A DNA stretch of 64,000 nucleotides, from positions 6,573,710-6,637,709 of the forward strand of contig JAJEKV010000063.1 in NCBI GenBank assembly GCA_021234155.1, written 5' to 3'. The stretch comes from Isoetes taiwanensis. Lineage: Eukaryota > Streptophyta > Lycopodiopsida > Isoetales > Isoetaceae. The translations under genes and the position numbers were made by a program. Below the pieces are notes generated by a model. That model searched no databases and had not been told where the DNA came from. It saw only the letters and a list, made by a program, of their open reading frames with translations. Numbering within the stretch: position 1 is the stretch's first letter; each line of letters opens with the position of its first letter. Shown here piece after piece: positions 46,883 through 58,098 of this stretch.

Positions 46883-47629
46883 CTATCCGGAAACGTAGAG
46901 GAAGGTGATAACTTTGCTGTTGTAGCCGAGGAGGGAAATCGGGAGAATGCAGATTTCTATGTGGTCAAATAAGTGCTGCTGGGCTTTTGCAAGGAGGGAC
47001 TCGTTGTTGGCAATCTCAGCAGTTAGTGCAGCCACCCTTTCTACACAGGTTTGATCTATTGGCCCACCCCCCATTTCAAGTAGGGACTTCAGCATATATT
47101 CTGCCATATCTTTCTCCCTCTCCAAAGAATGAATCTCAGCAGAGACACCTGCATTAGGATCTGGCAGTGCTTGAAGACGTGCAATATTATCCTTTATGGT
47201 CTTCAACTTCCCCTCTGCAGCCGAGAAGAAGCTTCCCTTTGCCTGAGATTGTGCAGCCTGTTCCTTCTTTGACACTAGGTCATTCTGCTGCAATTTTAGG
47301 GCTTCCTGCATATCTTGGATCATGCTTTCCAGACGGGAAATATTTTCCCCATAAGCTGAGAATGCTGCTGGACACATTGCAGCACTCCTGAATGACAACC
47401 TCCCTTCTAATTTTACAGCCAGCGTTCGCCGAGGTCGGGCTTTTCTCGCAATGCTTTCGTGTCTTTGTTCCGCCGCGATTTGTTTGGGCTCTCTTTCACC
47501 GTTCACCGGGCGCTTTGGTTCACTCTTGACCTTGCTCGAATAGGCTCTGCTTTTTGCTGCCATTGCTGCCCAATTGACCTTGAAATTTTCTGGATCCTGC
47601 TTGGCCCTCCGGCGCGTTGTTGAATGCAA
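46883..47629 (-). CDS. Coiled-coil protein frame within the Sola-like element
   Basis: A 248-codon minus-strand frame, the longest intact frame inside the transposon, converging on the transposase with a 90-bp overlap at the 3' ends. The N-terminal third is basic (MHSTTRRRAKQDPENFKVNW, with KSEPKRPVNG and ARKARPRRTLAVKLEG). From about residue 90 it is a heptad-rich coiled coil (SRLESMIQDMQEALKLQQN, KLKTIKDNIARLQALPDP, VAALTAEIANNESLLAKAQ). A tryptophan-containing FKVNWAAMAAKS motif is near residue 16. I do not recognise the family; a second, transposon-borne accessory protein is my inference. An upstream minus-strand frame to 47691 might add a few residues. Confidence 0.5.
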   Translation of the reverse strand: MHSTTRRRAKQDPENFKVNWAAMAAKSRAYSSKVKSEPKRPVNGEREPKQIAAEQRHESIARKARPRRTLAVKLEGRLSFRSAAMCPAAFSAYGENISRLESMIQDMQEALKLQQNDLVSKKEQAAQSQAKGSFFSAAEGKLKTIKDNIARLQALPDPNAGVSAEIHSLEREKDMAEYMLKSLLEMGGGPIDQTCVERVAALTAEIANNESLLAKAQQHLFDHIEICILPISLLGYNSKVITFLYVSG

Positions 47630-48369
47630 ATAAAAAGGAAACCGCCTTCCTTACTTCTCTTCTTCAATCCTTCCGGGTATATCTTGCTCAATGACTCAAT
47701 TAGAGCTTCTTCGTGCTCGCCTTATTTTGTCGATGGATGTCTTGTTCTAATGACACCATTGGTGTCCCAAACCTCATTATATTCTCACTGCGAGATATCA
47801 CATCCGTTCGAAATTGAGAGGGATGCACACCCTCGCTTGATAGACCCAGCGTAGGCATGGAAGTCCTCCTCGCCGCGCAATCAGCCAGTCCGATCTTAGG
47901 GGCACGCCCTTCCGAGCTGAAAGAAATCAAGAAAAACAAATTAACAGGGCACCATAAGCCATCAAAATTGGATTTGCATTTTGCTTACCCTGCGCATGGC
48001 ATCCATTGGAATTGTTGTCTGAGCCGGCGGATTAACAACCTTCTTCACCATAGTTTTTGGCGTTTGAGTTTTGGAATACTAGAGTGAATCCGGAAATTCT
48101 CGAGCTTCTTCTCCGCGGGCTACTTGGCCGGAGTAGCAAAAGGTGGGGAGCACGGTTGCAAATTACAAATTCAAAGTTCGCTACCCTTTCGGGTCACAGT
48201 CATTAGTTACGGTGGGCGGTAAGAAGGTTATGATTGAAACGGGTACGCCCTATGTGAAGTGACGGGCATAGCATAGGTTACACTTCAATTGGTGAAGGGT
48301 AGTATGAAGGGTGCTGGTGCTGGGTGCTGGGGTCGCGTTTTTTTGCTACCCACCAGCATACTTTCACCC

Positions 48370-50594
48370 AGGGCTCTAACATTTCTTTGTGGTATGAGGG
48401 TACAGGGTTACTACATACATATCATGTAGATGTACAATATACAATTTAGTGGGTGTTAATCTATGCAGCAACCCAGAAATCGAAAGGCAAGTTAACCGCA
48501 AACTTACCATTGTAGGGTCTGTAGTCCATCTGGAGTATGCAGACAACATACAATGTGTTTAAAGGTAGGATGTTGTAGTTGACATTTAAAATAAATAGCA
48601 ACGGACAATAGAATAAGGCTCAAGACGGTGGAGTTGAATGGTACTATAGGACAATGCCTGGCTGGGTGGCGACTAACAGTTACCTGCTAGAAGCTGAAAA
48701 AGTTTCTTGCATAGACACCAAGGGTTAGATATGAAACATGATCCTTGCTTGGATCAGGTAGATTTGAACTCAATAGCTTAGATGGAGTTGTAAGTTAAGA
48801 CATATAGGGCTAGGAGATCAGTACAAACCGGGGTAGTAGAAAAATAACCGCCGGGGTTATATCAGACGTGGGTATTGAGGTAGAATTACAAAGCACAAGG
48901 CAAGCACCCTGAAGACTCTAGGTAACATACGATTTCCAAGAAGGCTTACCCACTAAAATAGGACATGAGTATAGTTTATAGGAGGATGTCAAGTCACTTG
49001 TAATGCCACAACAGGGGCATGACGTCATGATAGAAGAACCTACTGGCTAACATTTCCAAGGTGTATGACAACGATAAATCATAACTCTCAATAAATATAC
49101 GGGTTAAGCAAATTATAAGGGGGAATTCGAAAACAACCTTGGAACATGGACGTTTAGATCATAAGACATAGACATAACGGTAAGTTAGAAGACAACAAGA
49201 TGGTTAAAGAATATCTGAAAGGTCAAATTGTTTGGTGAGCTTACGGAATAAAAAATTGTATATCAAGTGTAGAGTTGATGAGTAAGGTTAGAAGTAATAA
49301 GCAACATGCTTCAAGGGCCGGCGTACAAAAATCGACCATGGACGTATAAAACATATTAAAGAAGAAGATAAAGGACTACTATTCGTTAGGTGTAGGCCAG
49401 GGGGTGCTCTCTATCAGCATGCAAATAGAGATGTCTGCGTCGAAAGGCAGCAAGGGGTTTAAAAATCCTTCAAAGATTTAATATGTGGCTTAAGGGGAAA
49501 AGAATTTCAATTTCGAGGACAACATGGTGAACAATAAATTCACAAAGAACCTATTAATAGAAGGGGCCTTTTTTGCTAGTCCTTGATTAGTACTAACATT
49601 AGGGCTATTGTTCTAATTCTCTGAGATAGGTAAATTATTCATGGAACTTAGTGACCCTAACAAACTAAAGTAATGGTTGGAAATACTTTGCCCTAATCAA
49701 ATTTAGATACCCTTGAAGATGGTGATTAGTCAACAACGGTTGCATACCTTCAAACTCTTAGGGTAAGACAACTCCAAAAATGGTTTGGCCACCGTCAAGT
49801 TGGCAGGTGTGTGATACAGATATATAAACACTCTGATGTAGGCAATGAGTTTGGCAGAAAAATAACAATAAAGTTTATGTAGTACATAAGTTCGAGTAAG
49901 GTATTGACATTGCTGTGGGGGTTTCAAGATAACAATCACTATGGATGACGGAGTATGTGTCATGACCTAGGGAAGTGGTGTATAAAAAGAGAACGAAGAT
50001 AGAGAAAAGTATTGAAGGGTGATAGTACAAATTCCAAACCCAAGGCCTAGAGGGGTGCTACATGGTGGTCTCTAGTTGGTTGGGTCAAGGGATTCTCCGA
50101 GAAGTGAGGCGAGTCAAGGCTTAGACACTAAAGAGAAACAACGTTAACTATAGTTATATCTACAAGAAATTTATCGCGAACATTTCTCTTTAACCAATAT
50201 TGTGTTCCGTCAACCTTGTGTTAAGTGAGAATGATGTAAGTTATGAGCCATCATAATCCTGGTATCAATGCTTGTAAAATCTTAACCTCCATACGTGATA
50301 GAATATCCCGAAGCAGACATAAATGTAAAGATGATAGAATATCCAGAAGCAAACAGAAATGTAAAAGAGATAGCCTTTTGACATATGCCTTCAAAACTAT
50401 ACCAAATTCCAAGCCAAAAACTATTGTTTCCAAGTAGATTTTATGCCTTAATAATGATGCTTGGATCAAAGTCTCTAGAACGTCAAATTTGCAGCTTGGA
50501 TCTAAGTCTCACAACGTTGGATCTAGAACAAGCTAACGTTGTGATATTTTACCATAAAAAGATTCCCTCCTGGTTGACTTAAAGTCCACATTTA
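48370..50594. other. Non-genic stretch
   Basis: No recognised gene. The style resembles 39.8-43.4 kb. A direct duplication (GATAGAATATCC..AGAAGCA type, about 50298-50375) and a short segment shared with 9.7 kb (TACAAGAAATTTATCGCG, 50161) are the only structures noted. Confidence 0.45.
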
Positions 50595-51052
<458 letters not shown>

Positions 51053-51203
51053 TCACAAACATACTTTATATAGCCATTGAAGAATCGTGAGCTCTTTAAT
51101 ATAAGCTCTACTGAAGAATCGCAAGCTTAGCCGTTGAAGAACCGCTGCTTCAAACAAAATGAAAGCAATAAAATTTAAGCTATAATGCGATGAAGAATCA
51201 CAA

Positions 51204-51775
51204 CTTAACGACATATACATGATAGTCTCTTTGCAACCAAAGTATGTCATTATCTGCACCATGAAAAACTTGAAAGTTCAAAACAATATAAGGGACATGC
51301 CTTAATTGAATTTGAAATTGAGTTGAGATGGGGTATAGACTACAAATTCATACAACCTTTCTGATAGATGGGTTTGCAAAGACTGGCCTTAAGATTTCAA
51401 TGACATCATGCAGCGCAAGCAGCGCAATCGCATCAATCAAATAATCATGGCTATGGGTGGATATCTAAAGTGCATTACAAAATGGTGGATAGATCATTCA
51501 ATATAGCAAGTTAGAAGTAATATCTGATGATAAATACCTGGATAAGAGCTGTGAAACCAATAAAAGAATGAACGATGTGTTGCTCTGTATCAACACCAAA
51601 TTCCTTTTGGTTAGCAAACTTTGCAGCAAGACTTTCAAGTTTTTCCTTCGAATCTACCCAAATATAAAGCTGCTCTAGTGAAGGAGGTCTGTTATAGCTG
51701 GATATCAGGTTAGAAGGATGCAAAACCGGGGCATCCACCAAGGCACGGATTTGATCTGCATAAGGATGCAAATCT
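51204..51775 (-). pseudogene. RRP6-like 3'-5' exonuclease fragment
   Basis: Three minus-strand exons of an RRP6-like (exosome-associated DEDD) exonuclease. Exon one (51538 to about 51775) has PSLEQLYIWVDSKEKLESLA and KEFGVDTEQHIVHSFIGFT, with the first acidic motif DTE and a GT donor. Exon two (51357-51464) continues ISTHSHDYLIDAIALLALHD and EILRPVFANPSI. Exon three (about 51204-51268) gives VFHGADNDILWLQRDYHVY, the second motif with HGADxD, then runs into a stop. Exon borders have AG/GT sites. The C-terminal motif and HRDC domain are missing, and the expected next exon is replaced by a GAAGAATC-type repeat. It resembles plant RRP6L proteins. Confidence 0.85.
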
Positions 51776-51780
51776 TTGGG

Positions 51781-53107
51781 TCATGCATTAAAAGATGGAG
51801 CAAGGTAAGAAAGTATCTCTAGGCCTGTTGCTCCGTTGTTTACTGTGCCGGAGCTCCAGAGCAAGCGTCTGTTCTTGCCTTGAAGCAGCAAATTTCTGTC
51901 AAAGTTCAAAACCAACGATGGCTTCAGAAATACAGGTCTTTTCAAAAACTGCTTGCCAAATAATTTATGGGCATATCCAGTTGAGAGCGTTTTCGAAGAC
52001 AATGCCATCGCCAGAGTATGGAGCTCAATTTGGAACGCATGGCATAGTAAAGCGGCAGCAAGCAAGCAAGAGAAGTGCTGACACAAGAAGCAAGGAAGCG
52101 CTATGGCCGCCTATTCGGATCCGATGGTCACAGTGATAGTGCCCCAAGACTTAGCGATGAGATGAAATGATTGACGATCGAGATGAATCCCTGAACCAAT
52201 CGACGGTCGAGATGAATGCCTCGACATTGAAAGTATAGCAATTATATATGTTAAGATAAAATTTTACTTGACCCCTAATATATAACATCGAATAAGGTCT
52301 AATATAAAGCATATGAATGTAGTATAGATTAAATCATAACAGGGGCGGAAGAAATTTTGTGATCAAGGCATCTACCAAAGGCAAAAAATGTTTAAAGCTG
52401 TAGGTTTAAAGTGTTGATAACTCAACATTATTGCTCTCACGTAGTACTTTTCGAGGATGATAGTGGATTAGAATCCAACTTACGAAGTTTCTACCTCGCC
52501 GTGAGGAGTTTCCTTTACATCGCCATCGACAAATCGATAATATGGTCTGGGATCTATTTCTTGACGACAATATTAATAACCTTTAGGGCGCTTGATTCTT
52601 TCACATAGCTTTTGTTGTCCCCTCTGGAATAGATTTGCTGGGAATAGATTTGGAGCATGGCAAAGGTTTAAGTATCGGTTTGCACAAAGCCAAGCCAACA
52701 ACAACAAGGGCAACCGAGTTCTGATTGTTACAAAGAAGTTTGAGTAGTTTTTGGCACATTCTAGGCATATGTTGGCATATACTAGAAGTATGCCAAAAAC
52801 CCACATGAGCAAGGGATTGTCCGTCTAGGGGCAACTCAAAAAAGAGGAGAGAAAATATTGGAGTTAGAATTGTTAGACAATATAGAAACAGGGTCGCAAA
52901 TATTCCCTGGGGCTTATTGTGATGCTGACACGTGTCAGCTGCCTACAACACGGAATGGAAGTTGGGTCTTCCAATTCCGTGTGACTGGTTGTCCAGGTTA
53001 ACAATGTGTTTTCACTAACTTTAACAAAGCTGCCTTTTCACTCATACAACAGTTTCACAGAGACTTAAAGACCGATACACACAGATTCACACAACTTTAA
53101 GACAGAT
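51781..53107. other. Stretch without a recognised gene
   Basis: The minus-strand frame 51781-52086 reads like a targeting sequence followed by SSGTVNNGATGLEILSYLAP, possibly a third host exon next to the exonuclease fragment, but I cannot name it. A small hairpin (CACGGAAT..ATTCCGTG, about 52950-52983) is present. The rest shows nothing. Confidence 0.35.
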
Positions 53108-53112
53108 GTTTT

Positions 53113-53331
53113 TGTTGGAACGTGTCCTATTTATACACGTGACAAGCTTGGCTCTTTGTCTATATTTGACTCAAGGAGCTAAAAGGGGCTTTTGCCTTTT
53201 AGCCCTCATTGTATATAAGAGCATGCTCTCTTCATAAATTATTATTGCTTTGGGATTACCTTGTGTTCTTTCTATCTCGTTCTCTTTGTCTTGTTGTGTC
53301 ACTTTATTCCTTGCATGTCATATTTCCAACA
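53113..53331 (+). repeat. 5' LTR
   Basis: 219 bp, TG..CA ends with TGTTGGAA/TTCCAACA inverted termini. It contains an inverted pair CTAAAAGGGGC/GCCTTTTAG and TATATAAGAGC, a likely TATA box at about 53214. Reading base by base I found no difference from the 3' LTR. Confidence 0.95.
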
Positions 53332-53332
53332 T

Positions 53333-53350
53333 GGTATCAGAGCCAGGTTC
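53333..53350 (+). other. Primer-binding site (initiator Met tRNA)
   Basis: TGGTATCAGAGCCAGGTT begins two bases after the 5' LTR. TGGTATCAGAGC is the standard plant complement to the 3' end of initiator methionine tRNA. Confidence 0.9.
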
Positions 53351-53695
53351 GAGTTCATAGATACTGCAAGGAATTGACGGCAAACTTTTGCAGGAACAAA
53401 AGTATTGACAAAGCTTCTGTTAAAAGGTAATACGCAGGTAATGGCGTCGCTTCATATATTGAGAAAGGGAATTAGAAGTAGAATCATGGTTGAAAGAAAA
53501 TTGGTTTATGTTAGTTTATGAAGGTCATAACTTTCTCGATATAACCCAGTTTTGTGTGATCTAAGGCTTTCTGGAAAGAGTAAAGAGTCTAGTTTAAGCA
53601 ACAAGAAGAATTAATGGAAAAGATTAGGTACTTTTTGAGTTATGAAAGTTTAATAACTAATCCTGTTTTTAAACTATATAAGAAAAGCGGTATTG

Positions 53696-54452
53696 TTAGA
53701 TCCCTAGATATGTTTTATTAATTTGTTCTTTTAGATCCCTAGATATGTTTTATTAGTTTGTTATTTTTAGATCCCTAGATATGTTTTATTAATTTGTTCT
53801 TTTAGATCCCTAAATAGGTTTTATTAGTTCCTTCTTTGCTTACTTTTGTGTTTTGTTTTATTAGATATGTTTCGTAGTATCATTCACACATAAGAGAAAT
53901 TATCATCTGCTTCCTTTTGAAAAGCAGTAAAAGGTTAATAGTGTAATCCATGCTTATGAACACCTCGTCATATAGGTTGTATATGCATGATAAAAGAGCT
54001 TATTATTTCTAAAATGACCATGAAGGAACATGTGAAAGTAATGATATGATATTTCTCATATGCATGATAAATGAATTATAAATCTTTCATGAAAGTTATA
54101 TAAAGCAATGGAGCGATATTCTTATATGTTTGCAAAGTATGAAAAGTCATGAGGTTCTTTCAAAAACATCATGGAAAATCCATGTGATTTATTGAGAACC
54201 ATAGAAAGTCATGTGGTTAAATTGAAACATCACGGAAAAGCCGTGTGATTTATCAAAATATAAAGGTCAAATTGAAACATCATGGAAAAGCCATGTGATT
54301 TATCAAAATATAAAGGTTAAATTGAAACATCATGGCAAAGCCATGTGATTTATCAAAACCTTGAAACATCATAGAAAAGCCATGTGATTTATCAAAATAT
54401 AAAGGTTAAATTGAAACATCATGGCAAAGCCATGTGATTTATCAAAACCTAT
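53696..54452 (+). repeat. Two minisatellites in the retrotransposon leader
   Basis: At 53696-53825 about four copies of a 34-36 bp unit contain TTAGATCCCTAGATATG. At 54150-54452 about six variable copies contain GAAACATCATGGAAAAGCC and ATGTGATTTATCAAAA. Each GCCATG/CATGGC pair inside the second array can form a small hairpin. The 1.2-kb untranslated leader between primer site and gag is thus largely repetitive. Confidence 0.85.
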
Positions 54453-54553
54453 AAAAGTAATGGAGCAAAGCTTTCATATGCTTAATACTTTTATGATAAT
54501 TACTATTTTTTAAGCTGATTATCTTCTGCCATTCTTCACAGGAAAGAACAGGC

Positions 54554-55453
54554 ATGACAACGTCATTATCTAATGTTGTGATCAGTGGATATCCTACAGG
54601 TCAAAGGACTGTATCAATTTTTGATGGAACTGGATTTCCTATTTGGAAAATTAAAATGACCTTACTTTTTGAAGGTGATGATTTACTTAACATTGTAGAC
54701 GGTTCTTGCCTTCGTCCAGAGCAACCAATGAATGCTGCTGGTGCCAAAATCATGACAGGAGCTGAGTATGATCAATGGATTGTTAACACTCAGGTCTGGG
54801 ACAAAAAGAATGCTGTTGCCAAACGATATCTTTTATCTGCTTTAAAAGATTCGTTGATTCTGGATGTTGTTTCATATTCTAGTAGTCATGATATGTGGGC
54901 ATATATTGAAAAATTATATCAGAAAAAGACTATGAATGAGCGTATTCATATTGGCCATCAACTCGCTGCACTTAAGTATCAGATTTCTGAGTCCTTACAA
55001 GACCATATTGATAAGTTTAAATCCTTGGTAGAACAGTTAGCTGCAGCTGGTGAACCTGTTCTCTCTGACAAATTACCTGCTATGTTGTTACGATCCATGC
55101 CACCTGAATTTGAAACAATTGTGGTTGTTTTAGCTGAAAAAGACAATCCTGATTTTGATAATATATGCCTATCTTTATTTGATCATTCTCAGCGGCTCAA
55201 AGACCGAGAAGAGCCATCAGAACTAGCCAATGTTGCTATTGATAGACATTTTCGCCATAACTCTGGTCGAAGTAGAAGTCGTGTTGCCATGTCACGTGTT
55301 CCGTGCCCTCATTGTGGTAAAACAAATCATTCTGCAGTAGATTGTTTTTATCACCCTGATCGTGACAGATGTCAATATTGTCATAAAACTAATCATACTG
55401 AGGAGACTTGTCACAAGAAGGCTTATGATGAAAAGATTGCTAAAGCCGCATGA
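54554..55453 (+). CDS. Copia-type Gag polyprotein
   Basis: An intact 299-residue capsid-nucleocapsid protein. Near the N-terminus FDGTGFPIWKIKM (about residues 24-36) is the conserved start of copia Gag. A UBN2-type capsid domain follows, with KLYQKKTMNERIHIGHQL, SLQDHIDKFKSLVEQLAAAG and LLRSMPPEF. The C-terminus has two canonical zinc knuckles CX2CX4HX4C at residues 251-264 and 273-286, which bind the element's RNA. Length is typical of Gag alone; the frame stops normally and no protease follows. The 170 bp between the stop and the 3' LTR has a second polypurine-like GCAGGGGGGA (about 55530), consistent with loss of pol. Confidence 0.95.
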   Translation: MTTSLSNVVISGYPTGQRTVSIFDGTGFPIWKIKMTLLFEGDDLLNIVDGSCLRPEQPMNAAGAKIMTGAEYDQWIVNTQVWDKKNAVAKRYLLSALKDSLILDVVSYSSSHDMWAYIEKLYQKKTMNERIHIGHQLAALKYQISESLQDHIDKFKSLVEQLAAAGEPVLSDKLPAMLLRSMPPEFETIVVVLAEKDNPDFDNICLSLFDHSQRLKDREEPSELANVAIDRHFRHNSGRSRSRVAMSRVPCPHCGKTNHSAVDCFYHPDRDRCQYCHKTNHTEETCHKKAYDEKIAKAA

Positions 55454-55618
55454 GCGTGCTAGTTGTGCTCGGGTTTTTTCCTTTGATTCCCACAAAGGTT
55501 TTTTTTACTCGAGCTAGAGATCAACTCTGCAGGGGGGACATACATGATACATTGTGCATTTGATCTCACCCTCGAAGACACATGCTGCTTATTTGTTTTA
55601 CAAAGAGACCAAGTTTGT

Positions 55619-55626
55619 AGGGGGGA
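55619..55626 (+). other. Polypurine tract
   Basis: AGGGGGGA lies immediately before the 3' LTR and is the expected plus-strand primer. Confidence 0.85.
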
Positions 55627-55845
55627 TGTTGGAACGTGTCCTATTTATACACGTGACAAGCTTGGCTCTTTGTCTATATTTGACTCAAGGAGCTAAAAGG
55701 GGCTTTTGCCTTTTAGCCCTCATTGTATATAAGAGCATGCTCTCTTCATAAATTATTATTGCTTTGGGATTACCTTGTGTTCTTTCTATCTCGTTCTCTT
55801 TGTCTTGTTGTGTCACTTTATTCCTTGCATGTCATATTTCCAACA
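55627..55845 (+). repeat. 3' LTR
   Basis: 219 bp with the same ends and apparently the same sequence as the 5' LTR, indicating a very recent insertion. Confidence 0.95.
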
Positions 55846-55850
55846 GTTTT

Positions 55851-57499
55851 ATGATCGGATTTAACAACAGCGAAACAACATACAGTTAACCTAAAGCAAC
55901 AGAGTTTCATTTAAAACAGAAATGGATTTGAACATAGATTTACATTGAAAAACAGAGATTTACAATAATGGATAACAGAGGTTTGAACAGAGATTTACAA
56001 TAATGGATAACAGAGGTTTCCCCTACGAATCACAGAAAAGCTGGAAATCAGAAATAGCTGCATGCAAGGTAGAAGAACAAGATCAATATAAGTTCCAGAA
56101 ACGCAAGAACTCAGGAAAAATATTACCTAAGAAACTCCTAGCTCTGTCGCTGCCGTACGTTTGCCGCCATTGCCGCCATTGCCGTTCAGGGAAGAAACAA
56201 TCTGTTCGTAGAAAGGGGCCACATAGGCTCTTCCATTCCACGTCTAAGCACGAAAAAGGAGGCATATGAGAAATACGAGCCTGCACCTCAAGAAGCATCT
56301 CGCATGAGAACTCGTTCCTTTAGAACCATCTGCAACAGGAAAATTACATTTCAAGACACCGTAAATACAAAAAACTAGAATGTAGCCTTACTTGTACAGT
56401 TCATAACCCCAGAGGCGCTAAATCCGAACCAGAATTCGAAGGAATAGACTTAGAATCAAGCAGAATACCTGTAAGGCCAAGAAATTTCTGAAATACACAT
56501 GATAATCCTTAAAAATCACTGAGACGACACGCCTTTAGTTGTTGATCTTCCTGCTCAAGTTCGGTCACAAATACAAAAAATACAAATAGAAAGCTAAGAA
56601 AGTCGGCGCGCACATGCAAAGCGGCACTGCACTGTATACGGACGGAGTCAGGCAATAGCCGGAAAAATGGGGGCAAAAATTTGCTCCCCTTTCTATTTAT
56701 TATATTGGGAAAGGACAAGGGTCTAATTTCGGTCCGGCGGATTCGGACCCCCCGCCATCACGGCCGCTGGGCCCCACCGGCTGGACCGGAAATTAGTCCC
56801 CTTGTTCCTTTCCCCTATACAATATGGTTGAGCAAGGGAGACAACATGTTTTTAAACACGTCATAATGATGATATCCATTTATTTGTTGAATATTTATTC
56901 TTTAAACAACAGGCGACGCATCTTTGCACATTATCGACTAATTTATAAGGTTGCCCAGTCGTGTAGATAAGTATTGGACTAAGACTACAAGACGATTTTG
57001 TTTGAAAACGTCATTCATGCTCATCACATTTATTTTCGATTTTATTTTATTGCATTGCGGCAAAAAACATCATGCATGCTCTGTCCTATTATTATTATGT
57101 TACATTTTTTCACGGTTAGAACAGCACGCCGCATAATCCGTTAACAATCTCTCTATCCGGGAGATAATAATCCGTGAACAGCACGCCGCATAATCCGTTT
57201 CATCTCCCGGAAAACAGGTGGTTAACTTATGTTATTTTTGCGGTTTGGTTGGGTTATTCACAAAACAGGGTCAATGACAGAATGAAAGGAGAGTCTGACA
57301 TGAAAATTGGCGTCTAGAATAGGGAACAGATGCTTAGAAATTTCGAGGAAACATCTCTTGGAACGAGTCTCCATCTCAGATTGATTTCTAAAAATAGCTA
57401 GACGCCATGTGAAGTCAACACGCTCCATGTGAAAGGATGAACAAGTCTAACGATTATTTATCAACAACATTCCAAGAACTATCTTTAATTGTTGTATCC
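55851..57499. other. Stretch without a recognised gene
   Basis: It contains a 34-bp tandem duplication (AGAGATTTACAATAATGG, about 55952-56020), a fold-back element at 56701-56825 (listed separately) and a duplicated CACGCCGCATAATCCGTT (57123 and 57183). No gene seen. Confidence 0.45.
56701..56825. repeat. Short fold-back element, about 125 bp
   Basis: The left arm ATTGGGAAAGGACAAGGG then CTAATTTCGGTCC pairs with the right arm (GGACCGGAAATTAG..CCCCTTGTTCC). The centre is GC-rich. No coding content. MITE-like, but no target duplication is certain. Confidence 0.65.
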
Positions 57500-57525
57500 T
57501 TGCACGCAAGCTCCATCTATAAAAG
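57500..57525 (+). promoter_or_regulatory. Dirigent promoter, second copy
   Basis: TTGCACGCAAGCT and CTATAAAAG recur as at 20724-20749, with TATAAAAG 43 bp before the ATG at 57561. Confidence 0.6.
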
Positions 57526-57560
57526 TTGTACTTGGGCTTCAAAGATCACTACAATTGAAG

Positions 57561-58098
57561 ATGAAGGCTTTACTCGCATCTGCATTGGTTTTGATTCTCT
57601 TGCACTTTGCAAACGCATATAATCACCATGGCCAACTCCAAAGCAAGACATCTAACATGGTGTTCTACATCCATACCAAACTTTCAAAACCAAATGAGAC
57701 CGCCCGAGTCGTGGCTAGCACAGATGGGGACTATGTTACTACTACCAAGTGGGGCACAATTGGAGTAGGTGATATTCTCGCCATCGCAGAAAGCGCCTAA
57801 CACTTCCAAAGCCATAGGAAGGCTCAAGTCCATGGTTATAATTGCAGATGTTACCTTCACTGATATTCCACATGCTCTAGAAATTCTGACCGCGGTCATC
57901 GAAACTGATCAATACAATGGAACATTTTCTATCAATGGCCGCGATATTTATTCTGGTTCTGAGCTTGCTATAGTGGGTGGAACTGGGGACTTCAGAGGAG
58001 TGAAAGGTTGGGCCAACTTCACTCATGTAGAATATGTTGCTCCAGATTCTGTAACATTTGTTAACGCTACTCTTGTACACCCTTTATATTCTTTCTAG
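57561..58098 (+). pseudogene. Dirigent gene with one frameshift
   Basis: The second near-complete dirigent. The first frame runs from MKALLASALVLILLHFANA (signal peptide) through NMVFYIHTKLSKPNETARVV to VGDILAIAESA and a stop. The remainder continues in the next frame from NTSKAIGRLKSMVIIADV to SELAIVGGTGDFRGVKGWA and FVNATLVHPLYSF. Compared with the gene at 20.8 kb, a single extra base near 57786-57793 breaks the frame. Everything else, including the promoter block and sequons, is kept, so the damage is recent or could be an assembly error. Function as for the intact gene. Confidence 0.85.

Larger units (their letters stand above)
44650..46972 (+). pseudogene. Sola-like transposase, broken by frameshifts and a MITE
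   Basis: Pieces in order: HPCLLKGFSKLKPIYVKKV then RETCCC (44720-44805, a cysteine-bearing block); CNKSEGEEWHKHD (44970-45010); a lysine-rich 24-residue direct repeat GNKSKKSK (45328-45470); VIDFAENY (first Asp, 45677-45679); after a frameshift, KDWHNDQITILVH (45724-45762); WSDGCSSQF (second Asp, 45940-45942); FFGTSHGKGEHDGQGAVLKG (third Asp, 46063-46065); CFCGNC (46529-46550); and an acidic C-terminus to 46972. A MITE splits the frame after NWKY at 46600. Spacing and order fit a DDD transposase. At least one frameshift near 45700 and the MITE show this copy is inactive. Confidence 0.7.
43397..48369 (+). mobile_element. Sola-like DNA transposon, 4,973 bp
   Basis: Perfect 23-bp terminal inverted repeats start GGGTGAAAGTATGCTGGTGG at 43397 and end at 48369. 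They are flanked by a 4-bp duplication AGGG (43393-43396 and 48370-48373). The coding content on the plus strand is a decayed transposase whose three conserved acidic blocks fit a DDD catalytic triad; the minus strand carries a coiled-coil frame. DDD transposase plus 4-bp duplication are the published traits of the Sola superfamily, which occurs in plants. The superfamily name is inference from these traits. A MITE lies inside it at 46601-46795. Confidence 0.8.
53113..55845 (+). mobile_element. Gag-only copia-type LTR retrotransposon, 2,733 bp
   Basis: A complete, very young element with 219-bp LTRs (53113-53331 and 55627-55845), each starting TGTTGGAA and ending TTCCAACA. It is flanked by a 5-bp duplication GTTTT (53108-53112 and 55846-55850). 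A primer-binding site and polypurine tract are in place. The internal part has only a gag gene; no protease, integrase, reverse transcriptase or RNase H is present. It must depend on enzymes from an autonomous relative. This matches the described TR-GAG class of non-autonomous plant elements. Confidence 0.95.
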
